Below are positions 1 to 6,772 of a DNA stretch of 10,626 bases, piece after piece. Position 1 is the stretch's first letter; the number at the start of each line of letters is the position of its first letter. Made by a program: the position numbers and the translations under genes. The DNA is from Pseudomonadota bacterium (GTDB lineage: Bacteria; Desulfobacterota; WTBG01; JAGOGO01). A model generated the notes under the pieces. The model ran no database searches. It saw only the letters and a program-made list of their open reading frames with translations, and was not told the origin of the DNA. The stretch is from assembly GCA_021160085.1 (NCBI GenBank), contig JAGHDE010000253.1, positions 1-10,626 on the forward strand, given 5' to 3'.

Positions 1-2
1 AT

Positions 3-575
3 CTATTTATTATCGGAGGTGTTGCTGAAAAAAGTGGAAAGAATATCTTTAATTCTGCTGTTTCTGTTTCTCCCGATGGTTATATTGGTACCTACCGAAA
101 AGCCCATCTGTTTTTTGAGGAGAAGCTCTGGTTTGAGCCGGGTGATAAAGGGTTTGGTATTTATGATATAGGGATATGCAAGATAGGGGTCATGATTTGT
201 TTTGACTGGTTTTTTCCGGAATCTATGCGGGTTTTGTCCCTAATGGGGGCTGATATTATCTGTCACCCGGCAAATCTGGTGCTGCCATTCTGTCAGGAGG
301 GGATGAAAATCAGGTGTCTGGAAAACCATCTGTTTGCCATAACCGCGAACAGAACCGGAACTGAAGAGAGAGGAAAAAAATCTCTTTACTTTACCGGCAA
401 AAGCCAGATAACCGGACCGGATAGCAGAATCATTTACCAGTCTGGCGAAGATTCAGAAGAAGTGGGAATGGCAGATATAGACCTAAAAATAGCGAAAAAT
501 AAAAAAATCAACGTTTACAATGACATTTTTGCGGATAGAAGGCCGGAGCTGTACGGGGATCTTGGCATAAAATAG
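3..575 (+). CDS. Carbon-nitrogen hydrolase (nitrilase superfamily), 5'-truncated by window edge
   Basis: The frame is open from the left edge (frame starting at base 3) to TAG at 573-575, giving 190 residues of a family normally 260-290 long, so roughly the first third lies outside the window. Two of the three catalytic residues of the Glu-Lys-Cys triad are visible: Lys in YRKAHLF (about 93-113) and the nucleophilic Cys in GVMICFDWFFPES (Cys codon 198-200). The catalytic Glu would lie upstream. The ANRTG segment and the end RRPELYGDLGIK are typical of the family C-terminus, so the 3' end is intact. Members hydrolyse amides, carbamoyl compounds or nitriles in the cytoplasm; the substrate cannot be told from this fragment. 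An internal ATG at 192 is not the true start, because conserved sequence runs through it. The gene converges on the Rnf operon and has no evident link to it. Confidence 0.9.
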   Translation, partial: LFIIGGVAEKSGKNIFNSAVSVSPDGYIGTYRKAHLFFEEKLWFEPGDKGFGIYDIGICKIGVMICFDWFFPESMRVLSLMGADIICHPANLVLPFCQEGMKIRCLENHLFAITANRTGTEERGKKSLYFTGKSQITGPDSRIIYQSGEDSEEVGMADIDLKIAKNKKINVYNDIFADRRPELYGDLGIK

Positions 576-804
576 GTTTGCGAAAAACAAAGAGACGGTA
601 AGAACAGGCAAAAGGGCTGTTTTGATCGTACACGGCCGCGGTTTTTGCTCACCCAAAAAACCGGTTTTAAAAACCAAGGTGGTAGAGTGGCTCACCCGTA
701 GCCACTGGCGCAAGCGGGTCGTAGCCTTTTCAAGTACACGGGCCTGTGACGGGGGCGCCGGGGCAACCTATGTCCTCCTCAGGCAACGCCCCATTACCAA
801 ATAG
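571..804 (+). pseudogene. C-terminal half of an Smr (MutS2-like) domain protein, probable 5'-truncated remnant
   Basis: The frame is open from 571 (preceded by in-frame TAA at 568-570) to TAG at 802-804. It encodes RAVLIVHGRGFCSPKKPVLK, then VVEWLTR, then ACDGGAGATYVLLRQ. These are the signature second-half blocks of Smr-domain proteins (HGRG, PVLK, DGGAGATYVLLR), which bind or nick nucleic acids. The first half of the domain, including the LDLHG motif and the first helix, is absent. The DNA that should encode it is occupied by the intact C-terminus of the nitrilase, so no simple frameshift restores it. The only plausible start is TTG at 622, which falls inside the core strand before HGRG. 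I read this as a deletion remnant abutting the nitrilase. A translated 60-residue half-domain is possible but unlikely to fold as a normal Smr. Confidence 0.65.
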
Positions 805-973
805 TTCAAACAGTTCAGAAAAAAGAAGTAACCCTCGACATAGAACCTTATTTATTACCGTCATATTTCTGCTATAATTTCACCCGACACTAACCGGCAA
901 CACTTGGATATTACAATGCTTGTAGCAAAACACAACACAGTTAACGCTATGTTAAAATCGGTGTTTGATTTTT
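805..973. other. Intergenic region between convergent units, no clear terminator
   Basis: This is an AT-rich gap between the 3' end of the Smr remnant (+) and the 3' end of the MFS-ApbE gene (-). No GC-rich hairpin followed by a T-run is visible in either direction. A perfect extended -10 (TGCTATAAT, 870-878, + strand) stands here with no recognisable -35. It is followed by a 31-codon + strand ORF at 916-1011 (MLVAKHNTVNAM...) that lacks a good Shine-Dalgarno and runs antisense into the apbE 3' end. I see no convincing gene. Confidence 0.5.
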
Positions 974-3163
974 TTATTTTGTTAAAAACGGAGGAAAATT
1001 TTTGGTCTTAACTGTCTTCGAGTCGGGAAGAACCCAGAGAGCAGACGAATCAGGAAACTTTTTTCTCAAAAACGCTTTTCCTTTTTCCGGTCCCATGATA
1101 AAGAGGGTGGTTGCCAGCGCATCTGCCAGTTCCGCATTCGGGGCAACAACAGTAACGCCTATGCTTTTACCGGCTGAACTTATTTTTTCCAGATCGATGA
1201 TATGGTGTTTCCTTTTGTGCTGTTCAACTGAGTATGAGTATTGACGATAATCACCCGAAGTACAAACAGCCATATTCATAATTGAAATAACCCCTAACAG
1301 GCCTTCCAGCCGGGGATGTTTAATCCCTATATTCCAATTCTCGTTGCCAAAACAGAAGAGATCTCCGCCTGCTTCCACTATACCGGCAGAGACACCTTCC
1401 TTTTTTATCTCCTCAACGGCATTATCAATAATCGTGCCTTTGCCTATTCCCCCAAGATCGAGGGCCATACCTTTTCTGGGCAGAAAAACTGTACTGTTCT
1501 CGTCGTTCAACTGGACAAGCCGGTAATTGACAAGGGCTTTTTTCTCTTTATAAGAGTATTTGTAATATTCAGGTTTTATGCTTATGGCACCTATAGAAAT
1601 ATCAAACACCCCATCACTTTTTTCACAAAATAACAAAGCCCTCTTGATAAGCTCAAATGCCTTTGGAGTGACTCTGACCGAATTCTTTCCTGCTTCGCTA
1701 TTTATTTTTCCTACTGAACCGGTTGGACAATGGTGGTCAATGTCTTTCTCTAATTCATGTATGACTGCAAAAGCATCGTCCGCCGCCGCCTCGGCGGCAT
1801 CCTCATCAGACGCCTTCAGGGTAAGCTGTATATAAGTTCCCATTGCCAGATCTGCAAAGCGGAATCGCTCTTTTGCAACAGCCTTAACAGGCCCTAAAAT
1901 TGTTACCACCCAGAATACAAGTATAAGTGCAACTGCTATCGAGGAACCAAGATAATCAAAGTATTTGAGTCGGGAGCATGCAATGTTTTTGACAAGGCTT
2001 GTACCCAGGGGAAGACATGAGATAATTCCTATTATACCGATAATCCAGAAAACTCCGGGTAATCCTTTGGCTTTAAAGGCTAATCCTCCCATAAGAGGGC
2101 CGAGGATAAAACCAAGGTTAGCAGCCCCATAAAAAGCCCCCATAGTTTTACCCTGCTCACTGCTAATAATTGAGGCCTCGGACATGGATGCCGGTATAGA
2201 AATCGCGGAGCCAAGACCCAGTAGCAAAAGAAAAGCTATAATACCTGTTGTTGTCTGGACTTTTCCCATAAAAAGCAGAGGAAAAGCACATATAAGCATA
2301 CCAGCCAAAGTAAGAAAAATCTTGTTGAAATGGTCCGCTAATCTTCCAGTCAAAGGTAAAACAAGACAGGTAACCATAGTTGGTAACGAGAAGAATATTC
2401 CCAGAATCACACTATTGACGGTAAGTTTTTCCATCATCAATATGGGCAAAAATGAAATTGTTACAGCCATTCCTGCTGTCCTGCCAGCCACTGCCAGCAA
2501 CAAATTAAGAAACTCCCCATCCGTTTCAGCTCTTATACCTGAAACTTGTTTTTGACTAATTTTTTTGGAAAGGAAAATGTTTTTTGCAAAAAAAATAATG
2601 AGTATTAGCAATGATGCCAACATACAGAAAAAAAGAGATAAAATGACAGGGACCGGATTTTTCTGATGATATAAAAACCCTCCGAGCAAGGGCCCGCTGA
2701 TGAGGGCAGCATAAAAAAAAGTATTATACAAGCCGAACCACTTTCCACCGTATTCTTCAGACGACTCCGCTCCGATTACTGCCATGCTTACCGGTTTGAT
2801 GATACCGACAACTATCCCCAGTCCGAATTGAACTAAATATATCGGGAGTGATGGATTGTAAAACAGGTATCCCAGAGGAATTAATGTGCCAAGGAGTAAA
2901 GAAAAAATGAGAAGGGGGCGTGGACCTGTTTTGTCTGCCAGAATTCCAGCAAAATAGCCGACCAATAATTTGGCAAGAAAATACCCGGTGAACGCAGATC
3001 CAAGCCACACCCCGGTCATGCCCACATCTCTTGCCAGGAGGGGAAAAGAGAAAGAGAATGTACAAACACCAAGGGTGGAGAAAAATGTCATGAAGCAGAG
3101 AGCCCAGAATGACCGTTCTCCACCCTTAAAAGATTTTCTTATTGAGGTCACAAACTTTGACAC
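974..3163 (-). CDS. MFS transporter fused to FAD:protein FMN transferase (ApbE)
   Basis: The product is 729 residues. Residues 15-395 form a 12-helix major facilitator domain with a loop 2-3 motif A (GYFAGILADKTGPRP, about 69-83) and a degenerate second copy (GRLADHFNK). A thirteenth hydrophobic segment (about 403-424) links to an ApbE domain (about 433-729). ApbE blocks visible are MGT (441-443), GVFDISIGAI, ALDLGGIGKG, AGGDLFCFG, CTSGDYRQY and ADALATTLFIMG, whose Asp and Thr match the Mg2+-binding positions of the family. With N- and C-termini of the MFS part in the cytoplasm, the extra helix would place ApbE in the periplasm, where it transfers FMN from FAD to Thr of RnfG. The usual ApbE signal peptide or lipobox is absent. 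The usual HIIDPxTG loop reads HIIDLEKISSAGKS. The start is GTG (3161-3163) without a good Shine-Dalgarno, 2 nt after the stop of the small upstream ORF, suggesting translational coupling. It is the last gene of the operon. The MFS substrate is unknown; flavin export is an inference. Confidence 0.9.
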   Translation of the reverse strand: MSKFVTSIRKSFKGGERSFWALCFMTFFSTLGVCTFSFSFPLLARDVGMTGVWLGSAFTGYFLAKLLVGYFAGILADKTGPRPLLIFSLLLGTLIPLGYLFYNPSLPIYLVQFGLGIVVGIIKPVSMAVIGAESSEEYGGKWFGLYNTFFYAALISGPLLGGFLYHQKNPVPVILSLFFCMLASLLILIIFFAKNIFLSKKISQKQVSGIRAETDGEFLNLLLAVAGRTAGMAVTISFLPILMMEKLTVNSVILGIFFSLPTMVTCLVLPLTGRLADHFNKIFLTLAGMLICAFPLLFMGKVQTTTGIIAFLLLLGLGSAISIPASMSEASIISSEQGKTMGAFYGAANLGFILGPLMGGLAFKAKGLPGVFWIIGIIGIISCLPLGTSLVKNIACSRLKYFDYLGSSIAVALILVFWVVTILGPVKAVAKERFRFADLAMGTYIQLTLKASDEDAAEAAADDAFAVIHELEKDIDHHCPTGSVGKINSEAGKNSVRVTPKAFELIKRALLFCEKSDGVFDISIGAISIKPEYYKYSYKEKKALVNYRLVQLNDENSTVFLPRKGMALDLGGIGKGTIIDNAVEEIKKEGVSAGIVEAGGDLFCFGNENWNIGIKHPRLEGLLGVISIMNMAVCTSGDYRQYSYSVEQHKRKHHIIDLEKISSAGKSIGVTVVAPNAELADALATTLFIMGPEKGKAFLRKKFPDSSALWVLPDSKTVKTKNFPPFLTK

Positions 3164-3165
3164 CG

Positions 3166-3299
3166 TTAATGTTTTTTGACGCGAGTCTTATCTAAAGCCT
3201 TAGCAACCGCGACCACGTCAACAGAATTAGCTTTTACTATGTTCGCAGGAAGATTGGTAAGAAAAAAGCCGGAATCCTCATTGAAGATACCTTTTTCAT
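3166..3299 (-). pseudogene. Short ORF (about 44 aa) with an apparent -1 frameshift at its start
   Basis: A strong Shine-Dalgarno (AGGAGGT; + strand 3307-3313) lies 7 nt before ATG at 3297-3299. Read straight, that ATG gives only 20 residues (MKKVSSMRIP...). The frame one base back is open from upstream of the ATG down to TAA at 3166-3168. It reads KGIFNEDSGFF, then TNLPANIVKANSVDVVAVAK, ending DKTRVKKH. It joins the ATG if one A is added to the AAAAA run after it, or if ribosomes slip -1 on AAA AAG; the 44-residue product would then begin MKKGIFNEDS. The stop lies 2 nt before the GTG start of MFS-ApbE, an arrangement expected of a genuine coupled gene. I do not recognise the product; it is polar with no signal peptide. 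A homopolymer sequencing error, a real mutation or programmed slippage would all fit, and a non-coding spacer remains possible. Confidence 0.4.
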
Positions 3300-3313
3300 A
3301 CCAAATACCTCCT

Positions 3314-3354
3314 TTTTTTCTGTTTAATTTTCTATGTAAATTGAACAGAAAAAA
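3314..3354 (-). promoter_or_regulatory. Intercistronic RNA hairpin between rnfB and the downstream genes
   Basis: Arms 3314-3324 (TTTTTTCTGTT) and 3344-3354 (AACAGAAAAAA) are perfect 11-bp complements. After one mismatch (a G-U wobble if read on the + strand) a further 5 bp pair, leaving a 7-nt loop at 3331-3337. On the minus-strand mRNA the hairpin starts 28 nt after the rnfB stop and its 3' arm runs directly into the AGGAGGT ribosome binding site of the small ORF. No U-tract follows the 3' arm, so it does not look like an intrinsic terminator for the operon. It could stabilise the upstream rnf message, mark a processing site, or modulate translation of the downstream genes. The structure is AT-rich, so its stability is moderate. 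Confidence 0.5.
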
Positions 3355-3382
3355 TATCTATTCCATAAAACGGGACATAATA

Positions 3383-5458
3383 TTAGCTTGCCTCTTTGAT
3401 ATCCTTATCGTAGCAGGTAAGGCAGCAGTTCATGCATCTGTTTGCTTCTTTCAGAGCTTCTTCTTCCGTTATCGTCAGATCCACTTCTTCCATGGTGTGG
3501 ATCCTGGTCTTGGGGTCAAGTTGAGATAGTTTGATCCTTCCTTTTTTTTCTATGCCGGAGATGCTGTCAAAAATAGTTCCTGGAATGTGTTCTTTTGGTT
3601 TTAGTCTTCCTTCCGGAAAATTCATATCCTCACCGGTAATAAAAAGATGGATACTTCTTGCTGCTTTCCTCGCATCTCCAATAGCTTCTACCAGAATACC
3701 TGGACCACCATAACCCGCGTCTCCTCCCGCAAATACATAAGGAATGGCAGTCTGGTTGGTATCTGCATCGATGGCGATGGAATTCCATTTGGTCTTTTCT
3801 ATATCCTTAACCCTACGGTTCGTTTCCATAAAGGAAAGGTCAGAGTACTGGCCAATTGCCAGAATCAGATTATCAAGGGGAAGCAATGTCTCCGAGCCCT
3901 TGATAGGAATCGGCCTTCTCCTGCCACTCTCATCGGGTTCGCCCAGCTCCATCTTAATATATTCCAGCTGGGTAAGTTTACCATTTTCTTCTACTATTCT
4001 TCCTGGTGCAGATAGGAGAATAGCTTCTACTCCTTCATCTTGACACGCTTCTATCTCTTCCGGGTTCGCCGGCATTTCCGTTTTACTTCTACGGTAAATT
4101 AAAAAGACCTTTTCCGCACCCAGCCTGAGACTGGTCCGGAGGCAATCCATTGCGGTATTTCCACCACCGATGACGCCCACCTTCTTTCCGACAGGATTGG
4201 GAATACCCAAACCTTGTCTTTCTAAGAAGATAGTAGCCCCTTCAACTCCTCCTACTTCTTCTTTCTCCATACCGGCTGACTTGTATTTCCATGCCCCGAT
4301 TGCCATAAAAACTGCTTTATAACCTGCTGCCACAAGGGATTCCAGGTCAAAATCGAGGCCAAATTTAATATTAACTCTCGCCTCAATGCCCAGGTCGAGT
4401 ATTCCTTGAATTTCCCATTCAAGAATCTTTTTGGGAAGGCGGTATTCAGGTATGCCATAGTAGAGCATCCCGCCTAATTTTGGTTGCATCTCAAATATGG
4501 TTACTGAATAGCCGAGTCTTCTCAGAAAATAGGCACAGGAAAGTCCACCGGGGCCACCTCCGATAACAGCTACTTTATGCCCGTTGTCTGGAGCTACTGA
4601 AACGGGTAAGTGTTTACCTGTGTTCATCTCGTAATCGGCTACAAAGCGCTTCAACTGGTTAATGGATACCGGGTCATCGGCCAGGGCTCTTCGGCATGCA
4701 TCCTCACAAGGATGAGGGCAAACCCGACCACAGGAAAGGAGAAAGGGGTTTCTCTCCTTGATGGTCAGCACAGCTTCTTCGTATCTCCCGTGCTTTATGT
4801 GATCAATATATCTGGGAATATCGATCTGGGCAGGACATGTCTGCTGACATGGCGCCAGCCGGTCATCCAACCTGTTGAAATGCATTATTTTTTCAGAATC
4901 ACGACGGACTTTGATTGCGCCTGTGGGGCACACATTTTCACACGTGCCGCAACCGGTACAAAGTTCCAGATCGACTAAGGGGAGATTGTTTTCACTCATG
5001 GTAAGTGCATTAAAAAGGCAGTTTCTTACACAGGTTCCCTGTCCAAGGCATGCCACTTCGCACTTTTTATCACCCCGATATAGAAGGGACAATGCCCGGC
5101 AGTCCCGAATTCCGGAATAATTATACTTTGTTTCTGCCCGGATGCCGCCGGTGCAGGTCAGAAAAGCCTGCTTTGTTTCTGCTGCCTCAACTTCCATTCC
5201 CATAACTGCTGCTACGGCCTGTACTACGCCTGGACCACCTGCAACACAGGAACCAGGAGAAGCTTCACCTGCAACTATCGCTGCCGCGCAGGCACTGCAT
5301 CCAGCGTACCCGCATCCCCCGCAATTTGCACCGGGAAGGCATTCCTCTACCTCCGCAATTTTCGGGTCTTCATACACATAGAAAACTATGGCAGAAAAAC
5401 CTAATATAACTGCGGCGATGGCTCCTAAAATCAACAAAAAAACAAAAGCATCTACCAT
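3383..5458 (-). CDS. rnfB: RnfB fused to a GltD/NfnB-like FAD-NAD(P)H oxidoreductase
   Basis: The product is 691 residues, against roughly 190-330 for ordinary RnfB. Residues 5-27 are the membrane anchor. Cys46, Cys49, Cys54 and Cys71 form the Fe-S cluster domain typical of RnfB, and two ferredoxin-type motifs follow (Cys133/137/143/147 and Cys167/170/173/177). From about residue 195 the protein becomes a glutamate synthase small-subunit-like module. It has Cys204/208 and Cys243/247/251/255 (SCGRVCPHPCEDAC) for Fe-S binding, an FAD-binding VAVIGGGPGGLSCAYFL (about 296-312), an NAD(P)H-binding VGVIGGGNTAMDC (about 427-439) followed by YRRSKTEMPA, and a second FAD segment, YVFAGGDAGYGGPG (about 574-587). 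The end carries another Cys cluster (CMNCCLTC, 675-682). The whole soluble part should face the cytoplasm, joining ferredoxin oxidation to an NAD(P)H site. ATG at 5456-5458 has a good Shine-Dalgarno (GGAAGGA, 7 nt away). There is no frameshift or internal stop, so the fusion is one continuous frame. Confidence 0.95.
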   Translation of the reverse strand: MVDAFVFLLILGAIAAVILGFSAIVFYVYEDPKIAEVEECLPGANCGGCGYAGCSACAAAIVAGEASPGSCVAGGPGVVQAVAAVMGMEVEAAETKQAFLTCTGGIRAETKYNYSGIRDCRALSLLYRGDKKCEVACLGQGTCVRNCLFNALTMSENNLPLVDLELCTGCGTCENVCPTGAIKVRRDSEKIMHFNRLDDRLAPCQQTCPAQIDIPRYIDHIKHGRYEEAVLTIKERNPFLLSCGRVCPHPCEDACRRALADDPVSINQLKRFVADYEMNTGKHLPVSVAPDNGHKVAVIGGGPGGLSCAYFLRRLGYSVTIFEMQPKLGGMLYYGIPEYRLPKKILEWEIQGILDLGIEARVNIKFGLDFDLESLVAAGYKAVFMAIGAWKYKSAGMEKEEVGGVEGATIFLERQGLGIPNPVGKKVGVIGGGNTAMDCLRTSLRLGAEKVFLIYRRSKTEMPANPEEIEACQDEGVEAILLSAPGRIVEENGKLTQLEYIKMELGEPDESGRRRPIPIKGSETLLPLDNLILAIGQYSDLSFMETNRRVKDIEKTKWNSIAIDADTNQTAIPYVFAGGDAGYGGPGILVEAIGDARKAARSIHLFITGEDMNFPEGRLKPKEHIPGTIFDSISGIEKKGRIKLSQLDPKTRIHTMEEVDLTITEEEALKEANRCMNCCLTCYDKDIKEAS

Positions 5459-5460
5459 GA

Positions 5461-5514
5461 TTAATTCCTTCCACCAAAATTACCCAAGATTAAACCCTGA
5501 CGACTAACCAACAT
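5461..5514 (-). other. Possible 17-codon upstream ORF in the rnfA-rnfB gap
   Basis: The rnfA-rnfB gap (5459-5577) is unusually long for this operon. It contains ATG at 5512-5514 leading to a 17-residue ORF (MLVSRQGLILGNFGGRN). Its stop TAA (5461-5463) lies 2 nt before the rnfB ATG, so the rnfB Shine-Dalgarno is inside it. The ORF has no strong ribosome binding site of its own (AGAAAGATATT precedes it). It could couple translation into rnfB, but an ORF this short can arise by chance. Confidence 0.15.
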
Positions 5515-5577
5515 AATATCTTTCTACTTTTCTACTCGTGATGGCAGAATAAAGGTTTTTTACAAAGCACTTTAAAC

Positions 5578-6153
5578 TTAAGCCATTCCCAGGAAACCGA
5601 AAAAAGACAGCGCCATGAACCCTGCGGTTATCATTGTAACAGCAGTGCCTTCCATTATTTTGGGAATCCTTGCCGTGGCCATCCTTTCCCTGAGGCCTGC
5701 CATAATTACTAAGGCGAGTCCAAAACCTATCGCTGATGTAACTGAAAATACCAGAGTCTCCATAAAATTGAAGTCTTTCCGAACATTGATGATGCACACT
5801 CCGAATATCGCACAGTTGGTGGTAATCAGGGGGAGGAATATTCCCAATCCTTTATAGAGGGGAGGAACCATTTTTTTCAGGAAGGTTTCGACAAACTGGA
5901 CTAAGGCTGCGATAACCAGGATGAAAACTATCGTTCTCAGATAAACAAGGTCGAAATGACGTAATAAAAAGAAGTCTATTGTCCAGGTAATAACCCCGGC
6001 CAGGGTCAATACAAAAACAACCCCTCCTGCCATTCCTGCAGCAGTGTCCATCTTTTTCGATACCCCAACAAAAGGGCAGTTTCCCAGATATTGGGCCAGC
6101 AGAATGTTGTTAACAAAAATTGCACTTACGGCCATAAGTAGATAATCAGACAT
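5578..6153 (-). CDS. rnfA: Rnf complex membrane subunit RnfA
   Basis: The product is 191 residues, the standard RnfA length, with about six transmembrane helices. The two cysteines that RnfA shares with RnfE, thought to ligate an intramembrane [2Fe-2S] cluster at the subunit interface, are present: Cys26 in QYLGNCPFVGVS and Cys114 in LPLITTNCAIFGV. The subunit is homologous to NqrE and, with RnfE (NqrD homologue), carries electrons across the membrane. The start ATG (6151-6153) is preceded by a strong GGGAGG ribosome binding site and lies 12 bp after the rnfE stop. Nothing is unusual in the protein. The roughly 120 bp after it, before rnfB, is one of the few long gaps in the operon. Confidence 0.96.
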   Translation of the reverse strand: MSDYLLMAVSAIFVNNILLAQYLGNCPFVGVSKKMDTAAGMAGGVVFVLTLAGVITWTIDFFLLRHFDLVYLRTIVFILVIAALVQFVETFLKKMVPPLYKGLGIFLPLITTNCAIFGVCIINVRKDFNFMETLVFSVTSAIGFGLALVIMAGLRERMATARIPKIMEGTAVTMITAGFMALSFFGFLGMA

Positions 6154-6165
6154 TTAAATTCCTCC

Positions 6166-6762
6166 CTACATATCTTTTGCTTTTCCAAACAAATTCATGG
6201 TACAGAGTATGAGCCCCAGACAGACAAATGCACCAGGAGCACTAACCATGAAGGTAAACGGTTCAAAGGATGGGCCCATTATTTTGATTCCGTAAAGAGT
6301 TCCCGCTCCAAACAATTCTCGAATCGCTGCCAGAACGGTCAAAGAAATAGTATAACCTATTCCCATTCCCAGTCCATCGGCGATAGATGCAACCACCCCA
6401 TTTTTGGAGGCAAACGCCTCTGCTCTGCCCAACACGATGCAGTTAACTACAATAAGTGGAATGAATATTCCCAGCTTTTGGTAAAGGGGATAGGCATACG
6501 CCTGTGATACCAGCTCCACTATAACAACAAATGTAGCAATAACTACAATAAAACAGGCGATCCTTACACTCGGAGGAATAATTTTTCTTAACAAAGAAAT
6601 GAGAATATTTGAAAAGACCAGAACAAATGTCAACATGAGACCCATCCCGATACCGGTTTCTACTGATTTTGTAACCGCCAGCGTAGGACAAAGCCCCAGC
6701 ACAAAACGAAACGGTGGAATCTCAGCCCATAACCCTTTGGTAAATTCCTTAACAATACTCAT
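6166..6762 (-). CDS. rnfE: Rnf complex membrane subunit RnfE
   Basis: The product is 198 residues and hydrophobic with about six helices. It starts MSIVKEFTKGLWAEIPPFRF, which matches the amphipathic N-terminus of RnfE/NqrD proteins. The conserved cysteines are Cys25 (VLGLCPTLAV) and Cys108 (IPLIVVNCIVLGRAEAFA), the partners of RnfA Cys26 and Cys114 around the membrane iron-sulfur cluster. The AEAFA run after the second Cys distinguishes RnfE from RnfA. The start ATG (6760-6762) has an AAGGAG site in the 10-bp gap after rnfG. Length and motifs are normal for the family. Confidence 0.96.
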   Translation of the reverse strand: MSIVKEFTKGLWAEIPPFRFVLGLCPTLAVTKSVETGIGMGLMLTFVLVFSNILISLLRKIIPPSVRIACFIVVIATFVVIVELVSQAYAYPLYQKLGIFIPLIVVNCIVLGRAEAFASKNGVVASIADGLGMGIGYTISLTVLAAIRELFGAGTLYGIKIMGPSFEPFTFMVSAPGAFVCLGLILCTMNLFGKAKDM

Positions 6763-6772
6763 GTGTCTCTCC

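Noticed and set aside
662..674. Palindromic GGTTTTTAAAAACC-like sequence
   Set aside because: It lies inside the conserved PVLK-encoding segment of the Smr remnant and is explained by codon content; there is no terminator geometry.
3314..3354. Intrinsic terminator after rnfB
   Set aside because: The stem is AT-rich, and the 3' arm is followed by AGGAGGT on the minus-strand transcript rather than a U-tract, so it is kept only as a regulatory hairpin.
3176..3529. + strand open frame of 117 codons across the rnfB 3' end and the spacer
   Set aside because: It overlaps the rnfB 3' coding region antisense and is the mirror of the minus-strand small ORF. No family resemblance was seen.
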